64,000 bases of DNA from Chrysoporthe austroafricana (Eukaryota; Ascomycota; Sordariomycetes; Diaporthales; Cryphonectriaceae), in contig JYIP02000004.1 of assembly GCA_001051155.2 (NCBI GenBank), positions 5,235,791-5,299,790 of the forward strand, given 5' to 3'. The position numbers were made by a program, and so were the translations under genes. Each line of letters begins with the position of its first letter. Within the stretch, counting starts at the first letter, position 1. The notes below the pieces were generated by a model. That model was not told the DNA's origin, ran no database searches, and was given only the letters and a program-made list of their open reading frames with translations. Positions 34,477-45,895 of the stretch are shown one piece after another.

Positions 34477-34813
34477 GTAACCACGAGAGAGTCTTGCAAC
34501 AACCTCGGCTTGAAAGTGAAATAAGACAGTGCCTTTGAATTGCGCTCCGTTGGAAATGTTGAAATATTAAAGAATATTATCAAGTTGGCTTTTTCATTCC
34601 GTTAAGGATAGTAATTAGCTCGATTTATAAATTACAGCATTTTTTTTAACTACGTGTTAATATATAAAAAGTAGATTAATTAGCACTTTCTCGAAAATCA
34701 TCTATTATTCAATCTTATTTTCCCCCTGCTCCAAGAAACCTCGTGGGCTGAGGAGACTTCAGCTCACCAGTATATATACGACCACCGACTCTAAATCTCT
34801 TCACCAAAATGCG
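34477..34813. other. Convergent intergenic region between SDR2 and P450-1
   Basis: About 340 bp, AT-rich, between two converging 3' ends. No gene or clear terminator structure seen. Confidence 0.5.
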
Positions 34814-36481
34814 TTATGTTTTGCCAGCTTTCTCAATCCGACACATCAGGGGCTTCTTTTCCCACAAGACGTATGCCTTCTGATCCGTCCAAACACTCGA
34901 CGAGTCGCAGAGCACGAAGTTGAATTTATATAAGAGCCTGGCCACCATGAGTCGCATCTCATGCATTGCCATATTCTGACCCACACAATTGCGTGACCCA
35001 AAGCCAAACGGTTGGTAGGACCCGCGACGATCATTCTGATAAGTGGCATCGGATCCAAGCCATCGCTCTGGTGCAAAATCGTTTGGATTATGGAAGTTCT
35101 CAGGGTGACGGTACGTAGACCAATGATGCACGGAGACACGCGTATCTCCAGGGACCCATCGGCCTAGAATATTTTCTCCTGCTTGGTGTACGACGCGGGG
35201 CACGCCAGCAGGTACAGGTGGATATAGACGAATAGCTTCTTGTATGCCTGTATGGAGTTTGACTTTTGCATCAGTGACCACGATCAGAATTGATGTATAG
35301 GGTCGCGTCGGTGGACACTGCTTACAGGCGTTCAGATACTTCAGGCCAGCAGTGCTTTCGAATGTAATTTCGTCATCGCTAGAAAAACTGCGGCGGATCT
35401 CCTTTACCAAGAAATCCAACTTTTTAGGGTTCTTCATGAGAAAATACGTGAGACCAGACATGGCAGTGGCGGTGGTCTCACTTCCAGAGAGGATGAAAAC
35501 TTCGGCATTGACGTGCATCTCCTGGAGGGTAAGCCGCTCCTCTTCTTGAACTGAAAGAACCATATTCCAGATATCAGGCTTTTTCGAGCCGTTTTTGAGG
35601 CGCAAGTCTACCCTATCTGCCGAATGCCTGAAGTGATTGTATTTCATGTCGCTGACAAACTTGGGCTCGAATCGTTTGAAGAGGAAATTGAGAATGGGGT
35701 AATACTGGATAAACTGGGCAAGTGGAATAATCTTGACGGCGTCGAAAACATGTTGAACCCATGCGGAGTACTTGCCATCTTGGAGCAGGCCTAAGGGCTG
35801 CCCAAACGTCAAGTCTCCCATGGTATCAAACGTGGTGAAATGGTACATGTCAACCGTATTGACAGGCGTGCCTATGTCAGTAGCTTCATCGAGCTTGGAG
35901 ACTAGCATGTCTACATGTCTGCGAAAGAGCGGTTCTTGAGCTTTTAAGGCTCGGTCAGAGAAGGCCGGGGCAAAAATGCGACGCAGACGGCGATGCTGCT
36001 CAACCTCTAGGTAGTTGCTCATGCCTCTAACCCCTAAACCTGCATCAGCTCGCGAGATTGGGCCTCGGGTGATCGGATCATACTAACCGTTACCAGTGTC
36101 AACGAACCATTCTTGTGCCTTGAGGAATTCTTTGGTGCCTTTTACATGGCTGTGAATTGCCTTCCATGCTTGTCCTCCATGGTCGACATAACTCAAGTCA
36201 TTCGGACTGAACCGGACGACACTGCCATACTTTGCGTGGAGTTTAAGCATCCATGGTATCTGATTACCGCTAATTGCCTGTATCCACCATGGAATCCGGC
36301 TCACGGCCGTCGACATAGGACCAGGGTAGTTGGCAAGGGGGTGCATAGTGACCGAGTAGACGGCATTGCCCAGAAAATATACAATTAGCAACACAAGCAC
36401 TGCGGTGGTGATGCGAAAAACTGTGACCTCGTCATAAGACAAGAAGTATAGAGGAAGAGGTGACTCGCTCATTGAGGCCAT
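34814..36481 (-). CDS. Cytochrome P450 monooxygenase 1 (isotrichodermin-hydroxylase-like)
   Basis: Three exons read leftward, 36481-36088, 36033-35326 and 35247-34814, give 511 residues. Intron 2 (78 bp, 35248-35325) is a multiple of three without stops, so an unspliced frame would wrongly add 26 residues; removing it restores KYLNACIQEAIRLYPP. The start is the ATG at 36481 (an upstream TTG is ignored). An N-terminal membrane anchor lies around residues 20-40, then the proline hinge HPLANYPGP. The I-helix is LSGSETTATA, the K-helix EAIR, then FAPERW and the haem loop FGFGSRNCVGQ with the thiolate Cys. It resembles the trichothecene-type CYP65 group. It sits 590 bp from the terpene synthase in the same direction, suggesting it hydroxylates the terpene product in the ER. 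Confidence 0.92.
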
Positions 36482-37070
36482 GATGCAAGAGAATGTGAGC
36501 GGCAAAATTGTAACTCATGAATATAGATGTTGAGGGCGAATGGTTCGAGAATCATCGTCCAAGGCCCCTGGAGCTTTTATATTAAATAAAACGGATAGAC
36601 GCAGTGTTGCCCCTCGTAGGACGCATCTCCTAAGGAGGCCGCAGTGCATCGACGTCACGTTCCGTGGAAATATTACATATCATAATCCTACGGGACCCAG
36701 TCAGTTGCGTGTAGACATACTATTGGAGCAATAAACACTCCACCTTCAAAGTAACTTGTCATAATTTCAACTCAGAGTACTTCATATTTAGTTATTTAAT
36801 CTCTCAAGCCTTTTACTCTTCGCGGCAATATCGCAAAGAGTCTTCTCGTTGTGTTTAGGAATCGTGACAGAGTTCCCGTGGGAAAGCTACAAAGGTTTGA
36901 GTGATCTTGAATAATATTGCCCGCAGATGCGTGTTTATCTGGTCGTTGGAGAAGCTAGAACTAGAGTTGACAGCTTGTCACTATGCATTAATCCAAAACT
37001 AAAAATTGTTCCTAATCCTTCTGTATATAAAGTCCAATAAACATCTTCAAGGTATTAGAGGAAAAGCTAA
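36482..37070. promoter_or_regulatory. Intergenic region: P450-1 promoter and terpene synthase 3' flank
   Basis: About 590 bp. It carries a TATA-like box for P450-1 (36574-36581, minus strand). A possible hairpin-forming GC stretch (acgcatctcctaaggaggcc) lies near 36,620. No gene. Confidence 0.45.
36574..36581 (-). promoter_or_regulatory. TATA-like box upstream of P450-1
   Basis: TATAAAAG on the minus strand, about 95 bp upstream of the P450-1 start codon, in an AT-rich setting. Spacing and sequence fit a core promoter; no experimental support. Confidence 0.4.
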
Positions 37071-38355
37071 TTACAATTTTGTGTCGTCTACCGGAACAGG
37101 TCCAAGAGCACTGCCGACCACCCTGGGCAGGAGGTGCAAGGATCGTGACCGCTTTACTTCGAGCCCACGTTTCCCAAAGTACCTCTGACTTTCGTAGCTC
37201 CAATGCCAGACGCCGCCCACACACATTGCCATGCCGTCGACGAGTTTCTGTACATCCAGGTCTACCGGCCCTAGCCAACGTGGGAGATCCAAATACAGCT
37301 CGTTAAAACGTTCAATACCGGCAAAGCACATCTTGCCCGCCTGGTCGATAGCCATCTGGAGGTCTACGCCAAAGTGTCTCATGATCACGGTGATAATATT
37401 GTGTTGATCATCACCAACGGCCTGTTCCTTATTGTAGGATAATATGTCCTGTAAATCAATCAAACCCGATTAATCCAAGATTCGTATTGTGATGGCTCCA
37501 GAACACACTCACGTTCCCAATGCTGATCAGATCCACCGCGATTGTCTCCATGCCTATGATTGTCGGATGTCGCCTAACTTCGTCTGGAATATCCAGGTCC
37601 ATTTCGTACAGGGCTATCGTGGGAAGCGCACCGGAGGTCATCCTTCGCAACTGGAGAAAGCTCTCCAGGTCAGGAACGTCCAGCTTCGATCTCTCCTCTG
37701 CTTGGTGTGCGACTGCCATCGCATAGTCTTCCCAAGTCTGGATAAAGCGCTTGCGAAATGTTTCGGTGCAATTTTTGGGAAGACGAAGCCAGAATCTTGT
37801 GGGATAAGTTAGTGTAATGGACATAGCATGGGTTTAGCGAAGATTACTTGCTGTCGTGTGAACTCGCCACCTACCCACTCCCCCTCTGGCCGGGACTTCT
37901 CCGGATTGCGAAAGGCATCCATCTGAATTATGGCTTGTTGCCGCACCTCTTCGGCTTCAGATTTATCTGAATACTCATCAAACATGAAGAAGAGGTGCAT
38001 AATATCACAACCTGTTCTCAATTGTTCTTGAATAGTGACCATGTTAATTATGGCTCAGTAAATAACTGGATCATGGACAAAGACCCTTACCCTTTGTCTG
38101 TCGTGCATAGCACATACCAGCTAATAAATCTACGAGCCTATTAGCCGAAGACTGGCAGAAATGGAGAATGGGATGACTCGACTCACTTAGCTTTCCTTTC
38201 TCATGGACCAGAGAATGAATTTCGGAGGGGAAAGCGCCAAAGCTAGCACTCCATTCGAAGGACTCTTGCTCGACCTCTGAAAGGTACGGATTGACCATTC
38301 GAGGCCACTTCCATATGCTCTCCAACTCCGGTAGGTTAATTTTCTGAGTATACAT
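37071..38355 (-). CDS. Class I terpene synthase (sesquiterpene-type cyclase)
   Basis: Five exons read leftward, 38355-38187, 38129-38091, 38026-37852, 37795-37513 and 37448-37071, give 347 residues. Intron 1 is a multiple of three and must be removed to give GKLNLLAGMCY. Intron 3 uses a GC donor (CA|GCAAGT), giving [13 protein letters not shown]. The metal-binding aspartate motif is DEYSD at residues 86-90. The NSE triad is Asn222, Ser226 and Glu230 in NDILSYNKE, formed across the last junction. An Arg-Tyr pair lies near the C-terminus (SQRYF). Size and motifs fit fungal presilphiperfolanol/protoilludene-type cyclases acting on farnesyl diphosphate in the cytosol; the product cannot be predicted from sequence alone. 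It is the scaffold-forming enzyme of the right half of the cluster. Confidence 0.92.
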
Positions 38356-39155
38356 GTTGCAAAGTATCGACAGGTAATAAGGGAAAATACGTTCCTATAA
38401 GATATATAATTACCAACTATATTTCATACCTTGTAGAGCGATGAAGACAACATGATTTCAAGAATGCATATACATTTAAGTGCGGCCATGTGCTTTATAT
38501 AGACCTTGTAACGCTTGAATGACAGGTAGTGAAAAATTACTACCACGAATGCCGTTTAACGAGCCTTTAGAAATAGTGAGGGGCTATCGGTTCTTTCTTT
38601 CTTGTTCGTTTAAGCAGATTGCAAAAATCCTTCTGACGTCTTCGGCAGATGCAGTCAATTGTGAGTTACTTGCATGTTGGTCAGGGGTGGCTATTCATTA
38701 AGCTCGAACTAGATCAGGGGCTGAGGTTCCACGTCGATAGATCACAAATTCATAGTTTTCGATATTAGTGTTCGATTGAAACTTTGACTCCCTAAGAGTG
38801 GATTTGCGGCCCCTTTTGTGGTCCGTCCCGTATTTCGAAGCGATTGAGCCTAAGGCCTGCATAGACCAAAGAATCAAACGCACGTGGAGCCTGAAGCATA
38901 AGTATTGAGGGAGATCTGTGCTCGTACGGAATACACTATCAGAGTAATATGAACCATGTAGCATCCACAAAGATGTTTCCCGAGTGATATTTGATTTTAT
39001 AGCACTTCATGTTCAGTATTACTCAATTCTTATACAACAGTGTTTTTTTATATACAGAAGAAACTTTCAAAGCGTAATTATTATTAATATAGTATAACGG
39101 ATCTGGGGAGACTCATCCTACACTGGACTGCAACGAAGTATTCGATACCAGCACT
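38356..39155. promoter_or_regulatory. Terpene synthase promoter and 7TM gene 3' flank
   Basis: About 800 bp. A TATA-like box lies at 38494-38502. Open frames here have no family signals. The right part is AT-rich and is the 3' flank of the seven-TM gene. Confidence 0.45.
38494..38502 (-). promoter_or_regulatory. TATA-like box upstream of terpene synthase
   Basis: TATATAAAG on the minus strand, about 140 bp upstream of the terpene synthase start codon. Confidence 0.4.
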
Positions 39156-40585
39156 TTAGAAGACGTCCATATGTCCATGCCGCTCTATCTCTGGCTCGGT
39201 CTGGGAATATAAATCATACTCAACCTGTATGTCGGTCTTTGCCACTATACGGGCCGAGTCATGCTCTATGATTCTCCGTTCACTGCTGTCGTCAGAAGTC
39301 CCATGGAATCCCCCCTTGATGTCTGCACGACTGCCCAGTCTGTTGGCACCTTTGGTTCTGTTGGACAGGCCGTATGACTCCGGGTTGAGATGGCTTCCCT
39401 TGCCAGCGACCTTGCGAACCAGTGGCCGGTAGAATGGTATACACGCTGCCATAATGGTAGCCGTAACCTCTGCGCACAGCCAGATGAGGACATCAGCCGT
39501 TCCGTCTAAGAACGAATTTCCGTCAGTATCCAGAAAGTTCTTGCCAAATTCCTACGCTTAAGAAAAATGATTGGTTGAGACTTACATGTGAAGTCAATGC
39601 TTCGCGACACCTTAGGGATGATCGATGCCTTATAAATCCCAACACAGCCAGCACTAAAGATCAGAGGACCCTGTGTCAGTCGGATGGTTACTTGAGTTGA
39701 TAGAAAGTGAGATCGGACTAACACAGCGCCTAGGCTCATCGAGGCAATAACACCAATCTTTTCACGCCTCTTCATCTGTATATTGAATATCACAAGGGTT
39801 GGGAACGCTGTAAGGACGAGGTCCATAGCCGCAGAGTCTGTCCACCGCCTGATGTTAGCATTTACTCTCTCCGTGGATCTTGGCATCGTAGGGTCGGCGT
39901 ACATCCAGCTGCAAAAATACCGAGACCAAGGACGGCATCGGTAGTGACACATCCCGCAGTTGGTGGGTCGCTGCATTGATAGAATTGAACGATGGATATG
40001 GCTAGCATTGATATGTTGATGGTGGCAAGCATGAACCACAGCGCGCCCTTCTGCCAAGCTACACGCACCAGCCTCAGAAGCGTCAGGATGAAGGATGATT
40101 TGGACACTGCGACGGAAATGACGGCGAAGAACTGCCCAATCGGCATCAGGTAAAGCGCTTCAGGAAGTAGTGTTAGGTCAAGATCGGCGTAATGGTTCCC
40201 CAGGCCATACTTTGTGGTATAGATGGAGAGAATGATAAAGGAGAGAAAAAGAAGCTGCTCTCTAGTTAACAATCCCGAATATCCATGTGATGCCGCACAA
40301 TATTCGTTCGACAAGCGGCAAGACTTAGCATTCAATCGGACTTACCCAGGAAATAGCTAGAATCAAGTCATCCAAAGCAAGCTTGGTGCCAAGGTACTGC
40401 TTGCAGTAGAATCTAAGGCTCATGAATAAAAGAGTCACGATCGTACATACGATCATCGTGATAGTCATAGCCTGAGCATTGCCTGCCATTTTGGGAGGTG
40501 ATGACACAAATTTGGCTAGATATGTGGAATAATTTGGCATTGATAGTTGGATTTGAACAAAGGAGACGAGAAAGGCGTCGTCCAT
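39156..40585 (-). CDS. Seven-TM rhodopsin-like integral membrane protein (PTH11-related)
   Basis: Five exons read leftward, 40585-40346, 40257-39903, 39837-39723, 39653-39586 and 39505-39156, give 375 residues with intact frame. Junctions restore GIFAAGYSAAMDLVLTAFP, SLGAVAGCVGIYK and IDFTYGTADVLIWLC. About seven hydrophobic segments alternate with short loops. The RFYCKQYLG-LALDD block after TM2 and the DLVLTAFPTLVIFNIQMKRREK region are typical of the fungal rhodopsin-like domain found in PTH11-type receptors and many cluster-linked membrane proteins. The C-terminal tail of about 100 residues is hydrophilic. It sits in the plasma membrane or another membrane; ligand unknown. It lies beside the terpene synthase, so sensing or tolerance of the product is possible but unproven. 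Confidence 0.85.
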
Positions 40586-42260
40586 GTGATGGAAGGGTAT
40601 CAATATCTAGGTAATTACCCTAAGCGTGTGGTACCTAGGAGACTTGGAGGATAGAAAAAGGACTCGCACTCATGCATGGTAAGAGCCTTAGATTTGTGAT
40701 TTCAGTTCGAACCCGACCTGGAAAGCCCAAATCCTTGTAGTTCTGCTCCTGAAGGCTGCATGTGCATACCTATTCATTGTGATAGGCCAAGTAAGTTGGA
40801 CTTCATCCCTGGATCAGACGGAGCAGGCTCACATTAGGGAACAAGGGTAGGCATTAAGATCCTCACGAGTAATATGACGTTAGGGACACCATACCTTCAC
40901 GGCAGACGGCGACTGAGCCCCGATTCAGGAATAAGATTGTGGGTGGCAAGGATTCTAGGTTGCAGGTATTGCTGGCTGGAATGGTTTCAATATATCAGTG
41001 TCTCAACATCATAGCAGAGCAGGACTTCATTCCTATTCCGGGCCAGTGTTAATAGCAAGGCCGTAATAGCTAGGAAGTCCAAGGACACCGATATCAGCTG
41101 AGGATGCATACGTCAATATGAAGAAAGTGCTGAATAGGAATCGAAACTCCTCCATCGATCTTTTCAACTAGGTAGAATACAGGTGTCGTGACTAGTAGAG
41201 CCTGGGCAGGGCAGACTGGACCTTCAACCATCGAATACCAGGGCGATAGACTAATTTGGCCTGTTATCACGAACCCCCCCACTCTTCTCGTGCATGTGAT
41301 GACCTCGACAATGTACGAAATGCAATACGAGATGATCAGTCATAGTGACAGGTTAGAAGTGGAATTGAACCGGTGAATGAGTTGCAAGGGTTCAACCCTT
41401 TCCCCAAACGTAGCTACCAAGTCCTTGCGGTGCGAAAGCGAGTCTGGAATTCAAAAGAAGAAAGAAGACGTACCAATGATTCAATGCGGATGCAGCAAGC
41501 GAAGCAGCGAATGACTGGTGTAAGGCATTGGAAATGATATTGCTAGAAATGATAAGTCAAAACGCCCCTTGCCTGGCTCCCTTTCTTTCCTAGCATTCAT
41601 TTGCGATACGGGACACCGATTTTCAAAACATTCAATTGAATTGAACAACATAAATTAAAGTAAATCAAACAATGAATCAGATACTTATGAGCATATTATA
41701 AATATTGTATGTCAACAAAATATATATATAATGTTTTGATTTAAATAGTAAAAATTTATTAATATAATAATTTATATGATAATAAATAAAGCACCAAAAT
41801 GATTATAATTATATTCACTTTTCTAAAGTTCATAATTTCAGTACAAAGTTTATTTTATATTTTCATTTACATTCTCATTTTGGATTTGAAATAGCGAACG
41901 TGAAATGCTTGCTTGTAAAAGGCAATCCGGAATAAGGGGTGACGCGAAAATACCTCTTTCAGCTCAGTCTGTCTGCTGGCCCAAGCTAGCCGGACTCACG
42001 CTAGTCTCACTGCTGAGCTCCCAGCGTGCAGTTGATAAGCGGTCGGGGCGCCTCGGTGCTGACAAGGACCGCTGTCAGCAACATCACACTTGTGACTGAG
42101 CGATCGAGTTTTGTGAAACTCCGAAAACATTCATCTGCGGCTCTCGTCTCAGACTTTGCTAAGCCTACTCTGGCTGGAGAGTTTGTAACCTCAAAACCTA
42201 CTTTCTACATCCATACGATTCCCTTTCTGTCGCCGCGCTCTAGTATTCTCGGAAGCAATC
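40586..42260. other. Long intergenic region with AT-rich island
   Basis: About 1.7 kb between divergent genes, the seven-TM gene and P450-2, with no supported gene. Bases 41,630-41,890 are extremely AT-rich, with runs of A/T only. A tRNA-His-like fragment near 40,680-40,730 was noted and not accepted. Just before 42,261 is the P450-2 promoter. Confidence 0.5.
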
Positions 42261-44203
42261 ATGGGCGCTATCTTCTCCTCCTTAGGAAACGCACTGCTCT
42301 CTAGCGTGGTCCTGGTAGCTCTTTACGCCCTATACCGCACCGCCTTGCCAAAGCCCCTTGAGGGCATTCCGTACAATAGGGATGCGGCCAATAAACTCTT
42401 CGGAGACGTGCCTGAGATGATGGTCTATGTTATGAAGACCAAGCGCATTTTCGTACGTGATGTGTGCACTACAGCAGATGAGGGTGGTCCGAACTTGCTA
42501 ACGAAACCGTGCTACGAGAAAGTGCTGGCTCACGTCCTTAACATCGCGCCACCACTCCCCGATTATCCAGGCGTTTATTACGCCTATGTCGCTCCCATGG
42601 GTCGTCGTTACCGACCCTTTTGAGAGCCAGGATATACTCCTGCGGCGGACGAAGGAGTTCGACCGGAGCGGCTTCTTCGGCGACCTGATCGGGTAAGTGG
42701 ACTTCTTCTTTGAATTGCTCGTTCTAATGCTTCTGGCCTGAAGACATTTTTTTTCGGTGGCTACCGACGAGGCCCGAGGAGTTCAGATACTAACCCCCGG
42801 AACCCAATAGCGGCATTCTGCCCGAGCAGCACATCCAGTTTCTCTCGACGGACGACCGCTTTAAAAGGAATCGCAACCTAATAAACCACCTTATGGCGCC
42901 TACATTTATCTCCCAAGTCTCGGCGCCGGAGGTATATAAGGCTGCGAATACTATGATCAAATTGTGGCAGCTTAAGTGCAACGTCGCACAGGGGCGGCCG
43001 TTCGGCGCGCACCATGATATTACGTTCCTCGCGCTGGATAGCATCTTCGCTTCCTCCTTCGGCCTTCCTGAGGCTGAAAGCAATACTATTCAGCGGATGG
43101 AGGCCGTGCGGCGGTGGCAAGCCAACCCGCCACCCAGCATGCCAGATGAGACGACCATCGATACTCCAGTGCCCTTCCCCGAAGACGCAACCGTCCCCGA
43201 GGTATTTTCCGCGGTGCTAACACTCGCTAACTCCGTAACGGATACTCAGCTGTCGCCCGCACCGCGCCTAATGTCGTGGATAATTCGCAAATTCCCTTAC
43301 ATGCGCCGGGCTACGGCTGTCAAGGACGCGTATATCCGAAGCAAGACAGAGGAATACATTACGCTGATCGAAGCCGGCGACACGCAGCCGCGCAGTGCTC
43401 TGCATAGCGTCCTGCTGCGTGAGCGGGACGTCGCAGCTAAAGAAGGCCGCGAGCCGCAGTACCGGCGTCGGGGCATCGCGGACGAATTCTTCGGCTTTAT
43501 GACCGCGGGCCACGATACGAGTGCCACTACGGTAGCGTGGGGGGTCAAAATGCTTGCAGACAACCCGGCGCCTCAGGAGAGACTGCGTATAGAGCTGCGC
43601 GGAGCGTTCCCAGAGGCCACACGGGAGAAGCGTGCGCCCACGTACGCGGAGTTCGCGGGCGCCATGGCCTATATCCCCTACCTGGACGCGGTCGTAGAAG
43701 AGATCCTACGCCACGCCAACACAATCGCGTTCGTAGTACGCAGGGCGCAGCAGGATACCACGGTTCTAGGGCGCAACATTCCAAAAGGAACAGACGTGTT
43801 TCTCATGGCAAATGGCGCAGGGTACCTCGAGCCTAACATGCCGCTTGAGGACAACATGCGAAGTCCCGGTGCGCGGCGCGCCGAGTCAAAGGCCCTAACA
43901 GGCAATTGGAACGATGCGGAAATTGGAATTTTCAAGCCGGAGCGCTGGTTGAGGATTGATGAGGATACGGGCGCGGAAGTGTTTGATTCCATGGCCGGGC
44001 CAACACTGGCGTTTGGGTTGGGTAATAGAGGGTGCTTCGGGCGGAAGCTGGCGTTGCAAGCGCTCAAGATACAATTTGGCCTTATCCTCTGGCATTTTCA
44101 CCTTTTGAAGTGCCCAGAAGACTTGAGTGGGTATAATGCCGTGCAGAGGTTCGCGAGGGAACCGACGCAATGCTACGTTCGCCTAGCGAATGCTGCTTAT
44201 TAG
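42261..44203 (+). CDS. Cytochrome P450 monooxygenase 2
   Basis: Three exons, 42261-42452, 42523-42692 and 42811-44203, give 584 residues. Intron 1 (GTACGT...AAAG, branch GCTAAC) must be removed to give KRIFCWLTSLTSRHHSPIIQ; the unspliced frame stops at 42623. Intron 2 has a textbook ACTAAC branch. The N-terminal anchor is near residues 10-27. The I-helix is MTAGHDTSATTVAWG, K-helix EEILRH, then FKPERW and the haem loop FGLGNRGCFGRKLA with the thiolate Cys. It is not closely similar to P450-1. It is the last intact biosynthetic-type gene before the decayed zone. Codon composition is more GC-rich than its flanks. It is probably a second tailoring oxidase; substrate unknown. Confidence 0.92.
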
Positions 44204-45895
44204 GCGTTTGGTATTCTTGTAAACTGAAGTAAATTATATACGAGTTGTAATAGAAGTTTTAGCATTCATATTTATAATGTTATTTTATAATTCTTGAAGT
44301 ACTCCATTAAAATCTGATGTTTTTCTCTCTTTTTAATAGAGCAAGCCACCCCACTCCTGCAGTCATTTGCTATACATCGTTAACATAAGGCCTTGATGAT
44401 TGGAGCCAATCGTCAGTCATTTACTTGCAACTGGGCCTCTGTTTATTTCCTCCAAATAATAACGCATGCCTAGTTTGACTTTCTTTAGACTATTCATGCT
44501 TACAAGCCTATATTTACTAGCTTCCTTTGTTTAGCGACAGTCACCCATCCTCCCCTCTGCATGCATGAATAACGCCAAGATGATGCAATACGATGGTGTT
44601 AAGGGGCTGCACTCATTCAACCCAACCTCGGGCTCCGTTTCTACCCTGCTGACGCATCTGAGGAGTTATAGCGACGACCCACTGGCAAGACGGCGGATTT
44701 GGATAAGCTTTCCCCCTTCTATTCACTTCCCGTGGAGACTCGGCTGCGCATTGTTCAGAGTATACACGTTGGAACACCTGGAGTTGGCGGTTACGGAACT
44801 CACTTATACATTTGTAATGAAAAGCTTGACCCACCTCGAGCCCTCTGATAGCGACTGGCGCTATTACGACGCTACCAATAATTTTTCATAGAAAGTTGAA
44901 TCGATGCTGTCCAAAAAATCGTGAAATCCCTTGAATCTATTATCAATTCAGGTCTCGTCGTTCACCTTCTCCGAATCTATTCATTAGCTCTTTCATAAGC
45001 CGCCTTGAGCTACAGTAGTAATGTAGCCTAAGATATATATTCCGTTTGTAGTGATTTTTTTCTAATGGAGATCAGCGATATCCGCCGGTAGGCGCCGGTG
45101 GATGCAGACGCAAATTTTTGTCGATGGTTGCTGTGAGATGAGCACAGCCCTAGAGCTCGATGCGATTAGAGATATGGACATCTCAAAGCTCCTCAAGAAA
45201 TTCGACTTGACAAAAGGAGTTCCACGCCAGCTTATAGAAAAAAAAATACTAAGATTGGTGCAATAGTATCACTGCATACATTGATAGTGTGCAAAACGAA
45301 TTATAAATTACGCAGATAATCTAACGTAGTGCGAGACACCTAGCTTGTCTACTTTCACCTGTGCGTGCAACAACATGATCAATTACGATATTTTCGTGTC
45401 AATATGGAAATTACTTACGAGTATTCGCTCATTCATACGCTGCTTAAACTGTTCTATCGTAGAAAGCTAGTTCCCGAACACAATCGATCCAAGATGTGTT
45501 GTAAAAGGCCATTTTTGCGCAGCGTATCATATCATGGTCAGTGTATTTCGCTTTGCAGCTATCTCATGGACACTTGATAGATTTTGAGAATCTTTCCACT
45601 CTTCATGTCAAGCTTCGTGAGTATTGATATTCTTTCGTAAAGGCTTCGAAGAGTAAGAATTGTGACAAGCAACACACATGGAATAGGACTCGATGGTTCC
45701 AAGAAAGCCATGACCCTCATTAGGAGCCGCATAGCCGCGTACCATTTCTCGTTTCTCAACATGCCAAGCGACCTAGCAAAAGCAGATTCGCTCATTATAA
45801 CACTTGCTAATAAGATGAATCAATATTGATCATTGCAAAGTTTAATTCTTGATCCACTTATTCGATCCGACTTCCACAGCAGCAATATTGTCAAA
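44204..45895. other. Gene-poor AT-leaning region
   Basis: About 1.7 kb. Open frames of 70-110 codons are present on both strands (for example 44565-44891) but show no domain, no conserved motif and no plausible splice partners. Likely decayed sequence. Confidence 0.5.

Noticed and set aside
40665..40735. tRNA-His-like fragment (ggtaagagcc...tttgtgattt...ttcgaaccc)
   Set aside because: D-loop, anticodon-like GTG and T-loop-like words occur in order, but stems do not pair well and the variable region and acceptor stem are missing. At best a tRNA relic.
41130..41160. T-arm-like word (aggaatcgaaactcct)
   Set aside because: An isolated short stem-loop; no D-arm, anticodon arm or acceptor stem around it on either strand.
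43545..44067. Minus-strand frames opposite P450-2
   Set aside because: They mirror the haem-binding exon of P450-2 and contain no independent motif.
44565..44891. 108-codon open frame right of P450-2
   Set aside because: No domain, no splice partners and unusual composition; not supported as a gene.
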